The notes below the pieces were generated by a model, which was not told the DNA's origin, ran no database searches, and saw only the letters and a program-made list of their open reading frames with translations. Below, piece by piece: positions 9,352 to 22,797 of a DNA stretch of 64,000 nucleotides. Made by a program: the position numbers and the translations under genes. Each line of letters opens with the position of its first letter. The stretch's first letter is position 1. The stretch covers positions 2,418,001 to 2,482,000 of the forward strand of contig JAJHTX010000002.1 in NCBI GenBank assembly GCA_032164295.1, given 5' to 3'. This DNA comes from Inonotus obliquus. Its lineage: Eukaryota > Basidiomycota > Agaricomycetes > Hymenochaetales > Hymenochaetaceae.

Positions 9352-10985
9352 GAACTGCGGTTCTCAATGCTAGACGTATATATATAGTGGTGTGGCGGAA
9401 CATCCTTTATTCGAGCAAGTTCTATCTCCAGGGCTCTTGATTCGTTCTGAGTAGGAATGTGGGCCGTGTAAGCATTTCATGGGAGGATATAGCCTCAAAC
9501 AGGAAGGAGATGCATGGGAACGTCCTTCTCCCTTTGGTACTCCCCTTCACACGATATCGGAACCCCTTCTCTCACCTTTCTCGCGTCATTTAATTGCTTA
9601 GCATTCCCCTTCAGACTGCCTACGCCTTAGGCCCTTACGCCCCTATGGTGAAAATTGCGTATAGATTATCAAAGTCAAGCTTGACATTACTTCCGTATCG
9701 GAACCCGATTATTCAGATGACTGCGACTCGGATTCTGAAGCTCGTTGGTTCTGGTATCCGTCGAATCCCTTTGTCTTGCCGTCATTGCTTCTAGCTGCAG
9801 TCTAGTAACCGACTCCCCACCCAAGAACTCTCTAGGTGACATCTCATTCCTAGCGAACAGATTAGCTCGTTTCGTAGTGCGTTTCTTCGCCACAATGATA
9901 AGCTATTCTCAATGTTAGAACCATGGAGTTAATGCGCAACGTCTGTCTGGCTCACCAGTACTAGTGCAGTTCGTCCGGTTTGACAATAAATGTCTAACGT
10001 TCTAAATAACGGTGAAAGTGTTTACTACTCACTCAAAATTGTCCGTCCCACCCATTTCCGCATACGGACCTTGTTTAGTGACACTTGCCCGTTTTATTAC
10101 AATGGCCACCATGCCAAGCCTTTGCCGGTCATAGCGCCGTATTCGCCGAGATTGTAAGATACGTGCCGATCCGTCAATGTCGAGAATCTGATGACTCTAG
10201 TCAAGTGAACCTGCCAAGGTTGCATACTTTGAATCCGATCATACAATACATAGTAGTAGCAATAGTCTGTGGTCTGTATTGTTGAGATGATTCAATTTAA
10301 GAATCAATTTCACTGCGAACCTGTTTTTTCAACCTTCCGCCACCTTTCCGTAAAGCTCCAGTTTGCCCAGAAGAAGTTCCTAGCTACCGAGTTTGAGCTT
10401 GTCGCTATTTCCGAAATGAGAGTAACAGAGGGATGTTGAGTACGACTTTGATGAATAATATTGCAGCAAGTCTTAGGGTCCACAGGCAAATAGTCGTTAT
10501 TAGTTCGAGTCTCCCGGCCGCTCAACATGCTCCAAAGCGTTCAACTCACAATCATGTTCGTGGCGTTTATACTTCCGCACGACCTGCAGGGGAATCAAAA
10601 TCGGGCTGGTGCAAGACGAGTTTCGGAGTGGAATTAATGTAAAGGTCTGGGATTAGGAAATGGACATTCAGTCTTCTGCATACTGCAACTTATTCATAAT
10701 CAACGTACATAATAATCAATGTCATCTTCGACTAAAGACCACCCATGAAAGGGCTTTAATCACATCGCTCATCTTCGTTCTCCGAGCTGCAGAACCAGCG
10801 TGCGCCGCTCTTTCCAAAGTTTTCGATCGTGCTATGTGTGAACAGCGGACACAAATGGGCGTGTCAGCAAGAATCAGCATAAAACTATAAGTACTCTTGA
10901 TATTGAATCGGATAATAAAAAGAAGTGCTATACTATGGAGTACAAAAAGGGAGGCGGAAGAGGCAAAATCAAAGAGGAGAAAGAT
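9352..10985. other. 1.6-kb intergenic region, no supported gene
   Basis: It lies between the WrbA-like promoter side and the 3' end of the OXLD1-like gene. Open frames are all under about 80 codons, lack family similarity and show no convincing intron set. One minus-strand frame (9687-9893) begins with GTG and I do not accept it. The length is unusual for this gene-dense window and could hide decayed mobile DNA. Confidence 0.4.
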
Positions 10986-12010
10986 CTACCCACCCACAGC
11001 ACCACCAACAAGCCGACCATCCCCTTTTCTAGATCCGTCTACAGCAACCACTCCCGTCTGGTCCATTTCCTGGGCTTGTTTCTTTGCAGCGAGTTGCAGC
11101 TCCATCTGCTCAAAAGCACTCAGGCTAGCTTGCTTCGCCTTCACCAGATCCTTCCCTGTCAAATCCATTCTCTTTCCTCTGTCTTGTACCTTACTATCCT
11201 CCCCCTCATCAGGCGAATCCTCGCGAAGCTGCTTTGGCCATAAAGTCTCATCGATACCCTTGTCATTTAGCGCGGAACGAATGCTGTCTATGGCATGCTC
11301 ATGTGCCTCGAGCGCTTCAGTGTACAGGTCATGTACGCAAACCGCACACCCTGACATGCAGCATTCTGACCAGACCAAGAAATAAAGAAACAAGAGTCAT
11401 CAGCAACGCAGTACAGCATGCGAGGTAAAATAGAGTGCGTACCATCTGGTTCTGGAGGCTTTGGTGCATCAGGTATCGTAAAACCATGAAACACAAGCGG
11501 GACTGTTCCCCTTCTCATAGATCCCTGACTCCTGCCAACCAGGACTCCTTCACCTCCCACTTTCCCAATAGTTGAACCAGAAGCCAACCTCGAAGCGACC
11601 TCTGTATCCCTCTCTGTCTCTTCATACCCCTCAATCTCGCGTTCATACCCTTCCTTCCCTCTTAGCGCACGTTCTAGCCTCAAGTATCGACCGCTAAGAT
11701 CCCGACCGCCACGCGCTGGATGTTTTAGTCGTTCAAGCGGGGTCGCATACGTGGATGGGGAGGATGGGGGTGGCAGGCGCCATAGTCTAGATGACGAATT
11801 TGGAATGCCTAGATTAATGCTTGGAGTTGCGTTGTTGGAAGGTCTATTGCAGGACAGCCCTCTGGTATAACCGAGTCTAGTCGATAAAGGTAGCGATCTA
11901 TGAGCTACAACACTACTCGTGAGCGCAACACATGCGAATGGAGGACGTAGACTTGCAGCATTATGAGCTGAGCGGGATAGATAGCAGGAGGAGGTACCAG
12001 CAGCGAACAT
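10986..12010 (-). CDS. OXLD1-like (oxidoreductase-like domain) mitochondrial protein
   Basis: Two exons, 11443-12010 and 10986-11365, join in frame (568+380 bases) to give 315 residues. The junction reads PKPPEPDECCMSGCAVCVHDLY, the cysteine signature of the oxidoreductase-like domain (PF09791; human OXLD1, yeast Ypl107w). The biochemical role of that family is unclear. The Arg/Ser-rich N-terminus, with almost no acidic residues in the first 60, looks like a mitochondrial presequence. The tail is charged and ends in a Gly-rich stretch. The 77-base intron falls exactly between the Pro-rich lead and the Cys motif. A CACGTG site lies 118 bases upstream of the ATG. Confidence 0.82.
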
Positions 12011-12324
12011 GCATGAGTCAGCTTTGTGGGTGCTTCACCATCATGATCAAGAGAAAAAAACACTGCGTCGATCTCATGGTATTGATGACGTCATTACTTC
12101 AATTTCAAAGACAAAATTTCATTATCACACGTGATCAAGAAACATAGATATTACATAATACAGGGAGTAAAAAAGCACCGAAAACGAAGGGGACACAATA
12201 ACGTTTATAGGACCTAAAAAGCGGTGCATACAAGAAAGTCTGTCGAAAGTGAGACAAGCGCCAAACCAAAATTCAAGTCATAACAATCATCAACACATCA
12301 GGAAAGAAAAAAATGGATATCGCA
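12011..12324. promoter_or_regulatory. OXLD1-like promoter and channel-gene 3' flank, with CACGTG
   Basis: A CACGTG hexamer at 12128-12133 sits in a longer partial palindrome (ATCACACGTGATC). It is 118 bases upstream of the OXLD1-like start codon. The remainder is the AT-rich 3' flank of the channel gene. bHLH factors bind this hexamer, but assigning one here is inference. Confidence 0.45.
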
Positions 12325-15300
12325 TCACATCTTCAAAGGATCCTCTCCAGGTGGTGGCCCATCAACATGGACCCTTCCCTTCGCATCCATCAGCGCATGA
12401 GAAGTGCTCGCATCAACACCGGACGCGATACACCCAGCAACCTCATCCTTGCTCAGCCCCAAAGTATCGGCAGGAATCCACACGATACGCTGTGGCTCCA
12501 CTGTCGCAGGATGATAAAAGTCATTCATGTCTACCTCGGAGGGTCCTGGAGCTTTGGAGGGACCAACTGGTCTAGTGCGTTCGTTGGATTTCTCGCCATG
12601 ATGGCCTGACACAGAACCACCAGCGCTATCATGTGATGTTTTTCCTACTGCAGGGTCCGAAGGAGAAGGTTTCTTGCCAGAGTCGGAGAGATTTGAATCG
12701 GTCCTCGCTGCGGCAAAGCTTTCATGAGACCGTCTTAAGACAGCTTCGCCGCTTGCTTCTGCCCTGGCGCTTACGTGTGCTTTGTCCGCAAGCGACAAAG
12801 GAAGGTAGTGACGGAGCGGTCCATATGAATTATTGATCATCATGTGGAACAGAATCTTCCGAGGAATAAGGTAAGTAACTTCGAAGGTCCAGCGAACGCA
12901 CGAAAAGACATACCGTGCAAATGATTAGGACAATCATCAGTGCACCCTGTGGTATTGCGCTCGGGTTCTCATCTGCATCCCGAGCAAGGAAGAATAGAGC
13001 CGCCAAGCAGACCTGCTGAATATATAGACCGACGAACACATGTTGAATCGCCATGGGGAAGTAGAGCCCTCCCGTATCGTGCGCGGCAGGCTGCTCAAAC
13101 TGATAGAGGAATAGATATTTGTAGAGTTGGAAGAACAAAAAGAACGTGAAGCAAGCAAGTCCGTTGATGATGGGGGAGATGAGTGAGTACGTGATACCTG
13201 ACGAATATGTTAGTTTCATTACGATCAAAAATGCGAGAACTTACTGATTACGACGAGAAGCGTCGTAGCTGGGAATAGTGTTCCCCAGCTTACATCTCGA
13301 AGAGTGTACTTTATATTGTATACAGAGCGCGGGGTGCTTCCAAGAATAAATAGTTTCGCATAGTAAATCACAAGCGGTACAGCTTGAAGGAACCCGGCCG
13401 CAGAACCGGATAATCCCTGGAGGATGACGTATCTGACAAGAAACTCTGTAAGTTTGTCTTCAAAAGGCAAAGAAGTAAAACCACATACGTTAGGAAGAAA
13501 TTGGACGCTTGAGGCAAGTTCTGAGCAAGAATCGAGGGGATAGACGTTGGATTGTTCAGAAGTTCCGGAAGCGCGGCAATGAGACCAGAGGCCAACGTGA
13601 CGATCAAGAACGAGTGCTAAATGATGTTTTTGTCAACCACCTTTTCTCATCCCCATCCCCAATATCAAGACGAGAACTCACGATAATCTGGAAGATAAAG
13701 TACCGGGTCATCAGACTGAGCTCTATCCCGCTTTTTCTGGGAATCCCCTCAAATCTTGCAAGGAGGCGAAGAATGATTGGGAGAAGCATCATGAGCACCG
13801 CAAGCAGGACCGGCGGCAGGATACCCTGTATGATACCAAGGACCGTACTCGGGAGGCTGCAGATCCAGGAGAGCCAACTATATGTTTCACAAAGCGAGGC
13901 AACATTCGACACCACACCAACAAAGGCCACTATCCATCCATTAAATAAATTGAGCGAGGAGTCCAAGACGCGGAACAAAATAATAATACGCACCAGGGAA
14001 TGCCCAGCCGATAATCAATGCCGCTGTTGCTGCAAGGCTTGCCACTCGCCTCAGTTTTCTCTCATAAGGGTTCAGCCCCAAATTGCCCCAAATGATATCA
14101 GCGGGTGCGACGCCGAGCTCGCGATCAGCCAAACGATAAGGTTCATGATGCACGAGTACCTGAGCTGCCACATGTGCCGCCGCTTGGTTGTAAAAGAGCA
14201 CGAAAGCGCTATTGAGAGGCGGATAGGTCAAGGAAGAGCGATCAAGAGAGGCTTCATCCGATCCGTCGCCGTCGCCGGAAGTAGTTCCAACAGGTGCGGC
14301 TCGGCCGTCGTCAACGGTGGAGCGTGTGTTGTGTCTGGAAAGCTTTTGTTTCTCAACTTCCTCGGGAGAAGTACGCGCATCTGCATGTTTCTTGACACCT
14401 GGTGCTCGCTGAACCAAACCGACAACGCCTCCCATTTTAGTTTTCTTTCCTACATGATCTCGCAGGTACTCGGATTCCTCTCGCAACACTTTGCGACCCT
14501 TCTCAAGCTCCGCGTTTGTAGTCGCAATCTCCTCGCGAGCCCATTCAATCGTGTCAACTTTCTTTCCCAGGAACAGGAACCCGAGTGGAATCTTCCCCTT
14601 TGGTATCTTGTGGTTGGGGCGCTTATTTTCTGGTACCAGAGCGTCTAATGACGTCACAGGCGTCTCTCTGTCGCCAATATTGCCATTGCCATCCTCCAGA
14701 TTACTGGGAGAAGTCTCCGACTTTCGTTTCGACTTTTTCTTGGGTTTGGAAGATGTCTTGAGTTGCTTTGCTTGAGCCTTTGTCGCGAGTTTAAGCAGTT
14801 TCGTCTCTGCCGACTCGAGCTTGCCGAGTGCCTTTACTTGGCGATCGTACAGCGATGGCATATCTCCCAGATCCCGATTTATCCAAACTTTCTTTACCCC
14901 GCCAGGGACGTGCGAGAAGATTTCCCTGATTGCACGTTCGGAAAGATAACGCGGAGGTACGCCAGTAACGAGCATAGTGTTTGCCTGAGGAGTCGACGAG
15001 AACGTTGGATCAACAAGATATTGCTGGCGCGTAGTGATAAAGTTCGACATTTCCGTCTTGATATTGTACCAAATCCAGACTGAAAGAGTAAGAGACAATT
15101 AACAAGATAAAATAAGACTAGGAATAGAGACATACCGGTAAAGAACCATGCAAGAATGAGATGTGCTGCATATCGTGCCTGAGAATCTGTCCCAATGTTA
15201 CCGAACGTGAATCGGTCGAGTCCTGTTCTACCAGTGTTCTGGTTGATGCTGTTGACGGGGAGCAAGATGGCCCAGGAGATGATCCAGATGGGAAACAGTA

Positions 15301-15704
15301 TCTTGGTTATCATACGGAGAAAGCGGACGAAAAAGTACGCGTCCATGCCATTCGAAGTGCGAATATCGTGATAGTCCGCCTTGAAGACTGCCCATGGCCA
15401 TCCGAGGATAAACGAGGGCAAAGATTTTGAGCGTCTCCTATTAGGGGGTGATTAGAATCCATTGCAGTCGTCGAAACGTGAAAAGGGAGATACCCTTCTG
15501 GAGTAAGATAGGTGCGAGGTTCGTAAATAGACTTGAACTTCTTATGCAGAACGGTGAATGCAATCAACTCGGCCCCAAAGACTGCTGCATTGAGCCATAG
15601 GGCTGTGGTGAAGGTATGGGTGGATGCTTCAGTCGCCTCGCTTACGTTGGACCTGCATGGAAAGTTAGCCAGAGTTGGAATCTCAACAAACAGGGAACAG
15701 ACAT
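12325..15704 (-). CDS. CSC1/TMEM63 (OSCA-like) calcium-permeable channel family
   Basis: This multi-pass membrane protein belongs to the family of hyperosmolality- or stretch-gated cation channels (DUF221/RSN1_7TM). Visible parts: N-terminal TM segment (TALWLNAAVFGAELIAFTVL), the cytosolic RSN1 domain with TMLVTGVPPRYLSERAIREIF and coiled charged linker, then about eight hydrophobic segments including LPSTVLGIIQGILPPVLLAV and LISPIINGLACFTFFLF, and a hydrophilic tail with DFYHPATVEPQRIVWIP typical of fungal members. Several introns are clear: 12856-12913 (joining LIICT to ILFHMMINNSYGPL) and one at about 13202-13248. The most likely start is split by an intron: AT at 15704-15703, intron 15653-15702 (50 nt, branch CTAAC), then G, giving MSNVSEATEAS. 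An unspliced upstream ATG near 15745 is the alternative. Confidence 0.88.
15653..15702 (-). other. Intron splitting the start codon of the CSC1-like gene
   Basis: On the minus strand the sequence reads AT then GTCTGTT...GGCTAAC...CATGCAG then GTCCAACG. Splicing these 50 bases creates ATG TCC AAC and opens the conserved frame. The branch-like CTAAC lies about 10 bases before the acceptor. Confidence 0.55.
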
Positions 15705-15747
15705 TACGACAAGGCGGGGCAGAGGGGAAGAGGAAAGATTGTAGCAT

Positions 15748-16414
15748 GACGATGGGAAAACAAGGAGCACTTTATAAATGCGCGTGGTGGGGCTGGAGGC
15801 GAGGCAGACTGGAAACGAATACGCGAATATACCTAGCCGGATGTTATCCGGAAAGACGGATCAAAGATGAACATTCTTACCCGAATGGGATGTATCCTCC
15901 TGCCTAATATGGGGGAACAAGAAAATAACCAAGAAGCTGTGACGTAGTGAAGATCTAGTATGTATGTCTGATATGCGCCACTAGAGTCGATCGTGACAGA
16001 CGTGACTCTGCCCTTCGGCTTGGAATCTTGTTCGGTCCCACATTGGGTTCTATCACGGACCATTGAAATGACCTGCTCCAAAATGCATAGCACTCAAGGC
16101 GACATCCTACGAGTCTTTTGTAGCATCCGCTGGTTGCCGGATTGTGGCTTGGAAGTGGCTCATCTCTTGAGCCGCCCTCAATGACGATTAATCTGCGTCA
16201 TCTATGTATAGACATCTCCTCACAGATTCCGTTATCTATAATTCTAGTAGTCAAGTGCTTCCGGCGTTAGTTACAAGTTTGAAACAAGGATTGATTCAAT
16301 ACAGATGACTCTCGCGCCTTCCCTTACTCTACACATCCGTCATTACAACTCATGTACAACAAGCGAATAAGTTACGCGGTACGCAAAAGAGCAGAGAACA
16401 CCAACGAAGGCGCT
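15748..16414. other. Intergenic between channel gene 5' end and Cdc20-like 3' end
   Basis: No supported gene. It should hold the channel promoter on the right of its start and the 3' flank of the Cdc20-like gene. No CACGTG was noticed. Confidence 0.4.
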
Positions 16415-18125
16415 TTACCGGATGGCCCCTTCCAAAAGACGACTAGAATCTTCCCTAGGAGGGCGTTCCTGCTTCCCAAAAATTTTGTAAACCCGTATCG
16501 AGTCGTCCGACCCGCATGTGACAATCCTCGTCCCGTCTGGACTCAGGCAGCTATGCGTAATTCGCCCGTGTGCCGCATCAAACAGCTTTCCTACCATCTC
16601 CCCCCGCGGATAATTATGCACCAAGATAGAGTGCCTTCGAGGAGCCGGGAGCACAGAATTCGTGACCACCGGTGCGAAAGCGTATCCGTGTGTTGACACA
16701 ATCTCGCGACAACTTTTAGAAAAGTGCAGCGACGTTACTTGAGAGCAAGTAGAAATAGTTGTACGCTTTGCGCAACCACGGGCAACGTCCCAGAATTGAA
16801 TCGTGCCGTCTTTCGTTCCTCCGCCTGATGCAAGCAAGTTCGGCTCCCACGGACACCATGCAAAAGCCTTGACAGTCGAGGCGTGCCGCTTTATTCGCCA
16901 GCGAGTAGTGAGACAGCTCAGTTCCGCTTCTGCTCCTCTGGTTCGCTCTTCGCCGCGGCTTGATCCAGATTCTGCATCGGAGCTTGATGGGGGAGGAAGG
17001 TCGTAGTTATAAACGGTTACAATCGGCCTTGCTCTCTCGCAGCGAGAGTCCCAGCAGACGACGACGCCGTCACCACCTCCTGTCGCGAGATATCGTCCGT
17101 CAGAATTCCACTTAACCCCGCAAACACGCGTTCGATGAGACCGAGAGACTTTCCCTCCTCTGGACTCCCGGATATCAAATTGACGAAGATAACCCGAATG
17201 GTACCCTACGGCGAACACATTCGCATCCCGCCAGCTCACATCACCAATGGAATCTCGGTCACGACGAGGCTTGTATTCTCGAACCAGTTCGCGAGTTTCA
17301 GGATTGTACACACGAACTAAGCCGCGGTCAAGACCAACACCAAGCAATGATGAGGATGGATTCCAAACGACACAAGTCACGCACTCGTCTGGTCCGTGAG
17401 CGGCCACACGCGTAATGGTTTGTGTTTGCATGTCGCGGCATGTAATAGAAGAGTTCATCGCAACGGCCAGGATGTTATCTTTGTTCCAATCTGCTAAGCG
17501 AGAGTAGAAGTCATCCCGAAGTCGAGGTGCGCCCAAGCACGTCTCCGGTACAGCGGCGATATTTGTAGATGCAGAGGCAGCAGGTAAGGGTACCCTCTTC
17601 ACGTATAAACTACGAGCGAGACTCTGAAAGATACTGTGAAAGATAGCTGCATCACCAGAGCGATTTGACGAATGTACGTTCTCTGAATGAAAATTCAAGC
17701 GTCTATCGCCAGCTTCTCCCAAGAATTTAGCTAGTCGCCGCGACCTTGGTGTTACATTTAGAGGGATCTTCTTTCTTGAGGGGTCGGCAATAAAGCGGTC
17801 ATTCTACAAAAACATATTCAGCCAAATGCAACAAACCTAGACACAATGCCATACCGTCGACCTCTTCCTGTATTCCAAGCTATGGCTACTCGATCCTTCC
17901 ACCTCATCCTGCAACATTGCGAGGCCGGCCATTGAGCTTCTTCGCCGGTTCTTTGAGTACTCGGCATTGCGCATATGAAAGGGAGTGAGCTGCGCGACGG
18001 GCTTGCGCGGATTGCCCTCATTATCCGAGGTGCCCTCATTGTCCGAGGTGCTCTCATTGTCCGAGGTGCTGACATTGTCAGCCTCTATGCGTTTGCTTAT
18101 ATCGTTAATGTACTGACCTTGCCAT
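16415..18125 (-). CDS. Cdc20/Fizzy-family WD40 activator of the APC/C, divergent C-box
   Basis: Family members bring substrates to the anaphase-promoting complex. Three exons (18118-18125, 17855-18068, 16415-17803) join in frame to 536 residues. Introns are 49 and 51 nt; the first has a CTGAC branch. The N-terminus has three six-residue repeats (TSDNES/TSDNEG). Joining exons 2 and 3 gives STNDRFIADPSRKK, at the place of the C-box (usually DRFIPxR). After NVTPRSRR come the family's LGAPRLRDDFYSRLADWNKDNILAVAM and WD blades, including VKAFAWCPWEPNLLASGGG, STHGYAF and CLSPDGTRIVTCGSDDSIRVYK. The last two residues are Ile-Arg, the APC/C-binding IR tail. The altered C-box and the NVTPRSRR segment suggest a specialised, perhaps meiotic (Ama1/Mfr1-like) member; that is inference. 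Confidence 0.85.
18005..18066 (-). repeat. Three 18-bp tandem repeats in coding sequence
   Basis: On the plus strand the unit is approximately CTCATTGTCCGAGGTGCY, present three times with one or two differences. It encodes TSDNES, TSDNEG, TSDNEG at the N-terminus of the Cdc20-like protein. The repeated acidic Ser/Thr pattern could be a casein-kinase-2 target; that is inference. Confidence 0.75.
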
Positions 18126-18520
18126 ATAAATGTGATTATTAGCCTGCGCTCGACTTGAGAAAGGACTGGCAGAAAGTAGGCGATGGTCAAGGTGAGGAAC
18201 TCAGGAAGGCTCGCGTCAAAGCGTCAAAGCCGCGGTACTAGACAACAACACGTGATGTAAGTCAATGAGAGTGTGACGCGACAGTAATCCAGCAGTGACT
18301 GTGACAGTGCGCATCTCACTTTTTTCTGGTGTAGTGGAAGAAGAAACACTGTTGCCCACCCAACTTATGTCGCGTCCCTTCTCTGTACTGAAGTCGTCCT
18401 CAGAATATCGCTTCAAATCACAGAGACGATGTTGGAATTCACTGAGCAGTGGGAGGCGAGTCAGTAGAGAGGGTATTGCCAGAGGTAAGCGTATTGGTCG
18501 TTTGCTGTCTCCGAAAACAG
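18126..18520. promoter_or_regulatory. Divergent promoter with CACGTG between Cdc20-like and mL44 genes
   Basis: The 395-base spacer separates the start codons of two divergent genes. A CACGTG site (18249-18254) is 124 bases from the Cdc20-like ATG and 267 bases from the mL44 ATG. A probable 5' UTR intron of mL44 (GTAAGC at 18485 to CAG at 18520) ends right at the start codon. Confidence 0.5.
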
Positions 18521-19621
18521 ATGGCTGAAAGAACACGCACAGTCTATTGTGTACGGCGATACTCTGCGACAGCAACGGCACCGAAGAAACTCTCGGAGCG
18601 GCGAGAAAAGCAGCAGGAGGAGTATTTGGATGATGAGGAGCTTGGTGATTCTTCACTGCACCAGGATCATCATTCCAGAGGGACATCGAATGTCCCGTAT
18701 CCCAAATCCCGACCGAGAGCTGACCCGAAGCCACTTGTTGAATACTTGAGAGGTCTCTTTCCCCCTCTGGAGTTTCCGGATACGGTTGCTACGCAAATGA
18801 TGACACACATAACCGCGAAAGAGGCTTGGGCAGGCCATAATGCCCGACTAGCTTTCGTTGGCAAGTGCTCTATCTAGCCTTTGCCTGACTTACCATTGAC
18901 AGTTATGTCACCAGGACGACGAGTCCTACACTCTTACCTCCTTCTCTTCCTTCAACATGCGTCGCAAAAGCTCTCTCGATCAACCACTCCTATCGACCCA
19001 GACCGTCTTTTCGACTTTGACCACATCGCATACAGAGCCCTATTTACTCACCTTCTGGGCGAGCATGTCGGATATCATTGGGGTTTAGCTCGGACGATGC
19101 TATGGACGCCTCCTGTGAAGTCTAAACGTAAAGCGTATTTCACGGGAAGTGGTGCAGAGGACGGGAATGTAATAGAGGAAACTCTGGCGTCTTTGAAGAG
19201 TCCGGGTCTATACAAGGTGCAGGGCACAACAGTAGAAGGAATTATGGGAGGCATTTATCACCAATTCGTGAGACTTATACATTTTACCTGTTCCTCACTT
19301 CTTCTAACGACTCGACACATCATTTAAATTCCTTAGGGTGGGACTATAGCTCAACGAGTCTTTCACACAAGACTTTTACCGCACATTCTTTGTCCTGGGA
19401 CGCCTTTAGGACTACATGACGCTTTCCATCCAGCCGCATTAGAGATGCAAGCGCGTATGGGTGGACCTGATGGACTTCTCACTCCCGAATCATCACAACG
19501 TACGAGTAGTGGGTCGCGACCACAACCATTACCTCTCTCACAGGCGACCGAGCAAAGATGGAAAACAGTGCACGCATTATCCGGGGTATCAGAAGCATCG
19601 CGAAAACGCGTGGCATTGTAA
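18521..19621 (+). CDS. Mitochondrial large-subunit ribosomal protein mL44 (RNase III fold)
   Basis: Three exons, 18521-18860, 18915-19267 and 19337-19621 (340+353+285), give 325 residues ending SRKRVAL. The N-terminus (RTVYCVRRYSATATAPKK) resembles a mitochondrial presequence. The RNase III-like core shows LAFVGRRVLHSYLLLFLQ, YRALFTHLLGEHVGYHWGL, the dsRBD-side VEGIMGGIYHQF and GGTIAQRVFHTRLLPHIL. The family (yeast MrpL3) has lost ribonuclease activity and is structural in the mitoribosome. The first intron must begin with GC (GCAAGT at 18861) to give the conserved FVGRRVL. No in-frame ATG exists upstream of 18521. Confidence 0.87.
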
Positions 19622-20327
19622 GATGGTTTCTTGGTTTGTCTATTACTTGGGCAAACCGTGATCAACTTGATTTTCCCATAGATGAAATTTTTGGTTACCC
19701 GAGTCCGTCAACTCTACTACGCCCTGAGCCTGGTGACTTGCAGCACAACTCCAGTATGGAAGGCTTCGGGTCCTAGTTCATTGGCATCACACTACGAAAA
19801 GCAATCTTTATGTTTGGTATAATAATCTTGCAATGCATAGCGAATCTGATCTAATCACTAAGTGGAATCTCCCTGCTTCAACTTCAAGCTTACAAAGAAA
19901 TGTTAGGCTCTATCTTTGATTTCGTCTACCAAGAGCATTTGAATCGTTGGGCATGTTACATACTGATATCGGTTGAAAGGATCAATGTCAAGCAATCTTG
20001 TTTGCATATCTCTCTCCTCCCCCCTCTCACGCTAGTCAGCTAAGGCGAGGCCCTTTATCACCACCTCATCTTGTGATGGACAGTCTTGTGTGTATGTACT
20101 GATTCATCCTTAACAAGCCGCAGCCTAGAGTCTCTATGAAGGTCGGGCTACGGTAGAAGAAGCCCGTCTGCCGTAAAGTTCGCTTATAAGATGCTTTTCG
20201 TGAGCAAGTCTTGAAGAGAAGTGATACACATTCCGTTTCCTTGGATGAATATCTATTATTTGTTTTCCGATAACAACATAGTGCTACAAGTTTGTTATGC
20301 CCTTTGTTCTTCGCTTTCTGCATTCCT
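19622..20327. other. Intergenic between two gene 3' ends
   Basis: This is the convergent spacer between mL44 and glucose-6-phosphate isomerase. No credible gene is visible. Minus-strand open frame 20066-20323 has no similarity I recognise. Confidence 0.45.
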
Positions 20328-22160
<1,833 letters not shown>

Positions 22161-22797
22161 GGTTGTTGAGTAAATGCGGTCGATATCAGAGGTGGAAGGG
22201 AGAGGTATATGGAGGCGGTAACTTATATGCGCGATGCTCGCGGTTTCCCACGTTACCCGTAGCTTGCCCAGCGAACGTGTCCTCGTCCGTCGTCTCTGAC
22301 TACAGACTGGACAGCAACAGCCTGGGTCACGACCCTTGGCGTGACTGTCTTATTCACCCGAGGGAGTCTATTATATCTTTTCGGATCCATCGTGTTCACT
22401 ACAGTTGCTGATACTACTTATGTCTGTGAACATAACCTCCAATATTGGTAACTCTAATCGCAAGATCTTGGGATTACTGAAACAACACTCTCACAATTGA
22501 TATCTTGTACCTCTGATTCGACAATTCTAGGCACGGTCTGCTGTCATTGGTGCAGGGTGATTGTAAGAGCGCGTCAATTTGCCTAGCGTTGCAACACTCA
22601 ACAGAACGGGAGTGTCGTAAATTATCAATAAGCGGTGGTACATACGTCTTGCTATAAATAAGCAAGGGAAACTTCCTGATTTCGGCCCCCCGTACCCAGG
22701 CCAAGATGGCGATAGATTGTAGATTTGACGAACGCTGAGGGCCGTCAAGATAGAAGAAAGGGGATGCCACTTTGAACCATTTGCGTCTTCTCCTGTT
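22161..22797. other. Intergenic upstream of PGI1
   Basis: This is the PGI1 promoter side plus the 3' flank of the first permease. Nothing else is recognised. Confidence 0.4.

Noticed and set aside
9687..9893. Basic minus-strand frame beginning KKRTTKRANLF
   Set aside because: It lacks an ATG and matches no family; no splice partners were found.
13509..14648. Long plus-strand open frame (379 codons)
   Set aside because: It is the shadow of the CSC1-like channel exons on the other strand, crosses their introns and has no similarity.
18132..18190. Longer N-terminus for the Cdc20-like protein
   Set aside because: That frame has no ATG. A GTCAGT..CAG intron with a CTGAC branch and ATG at 18125 fits better.
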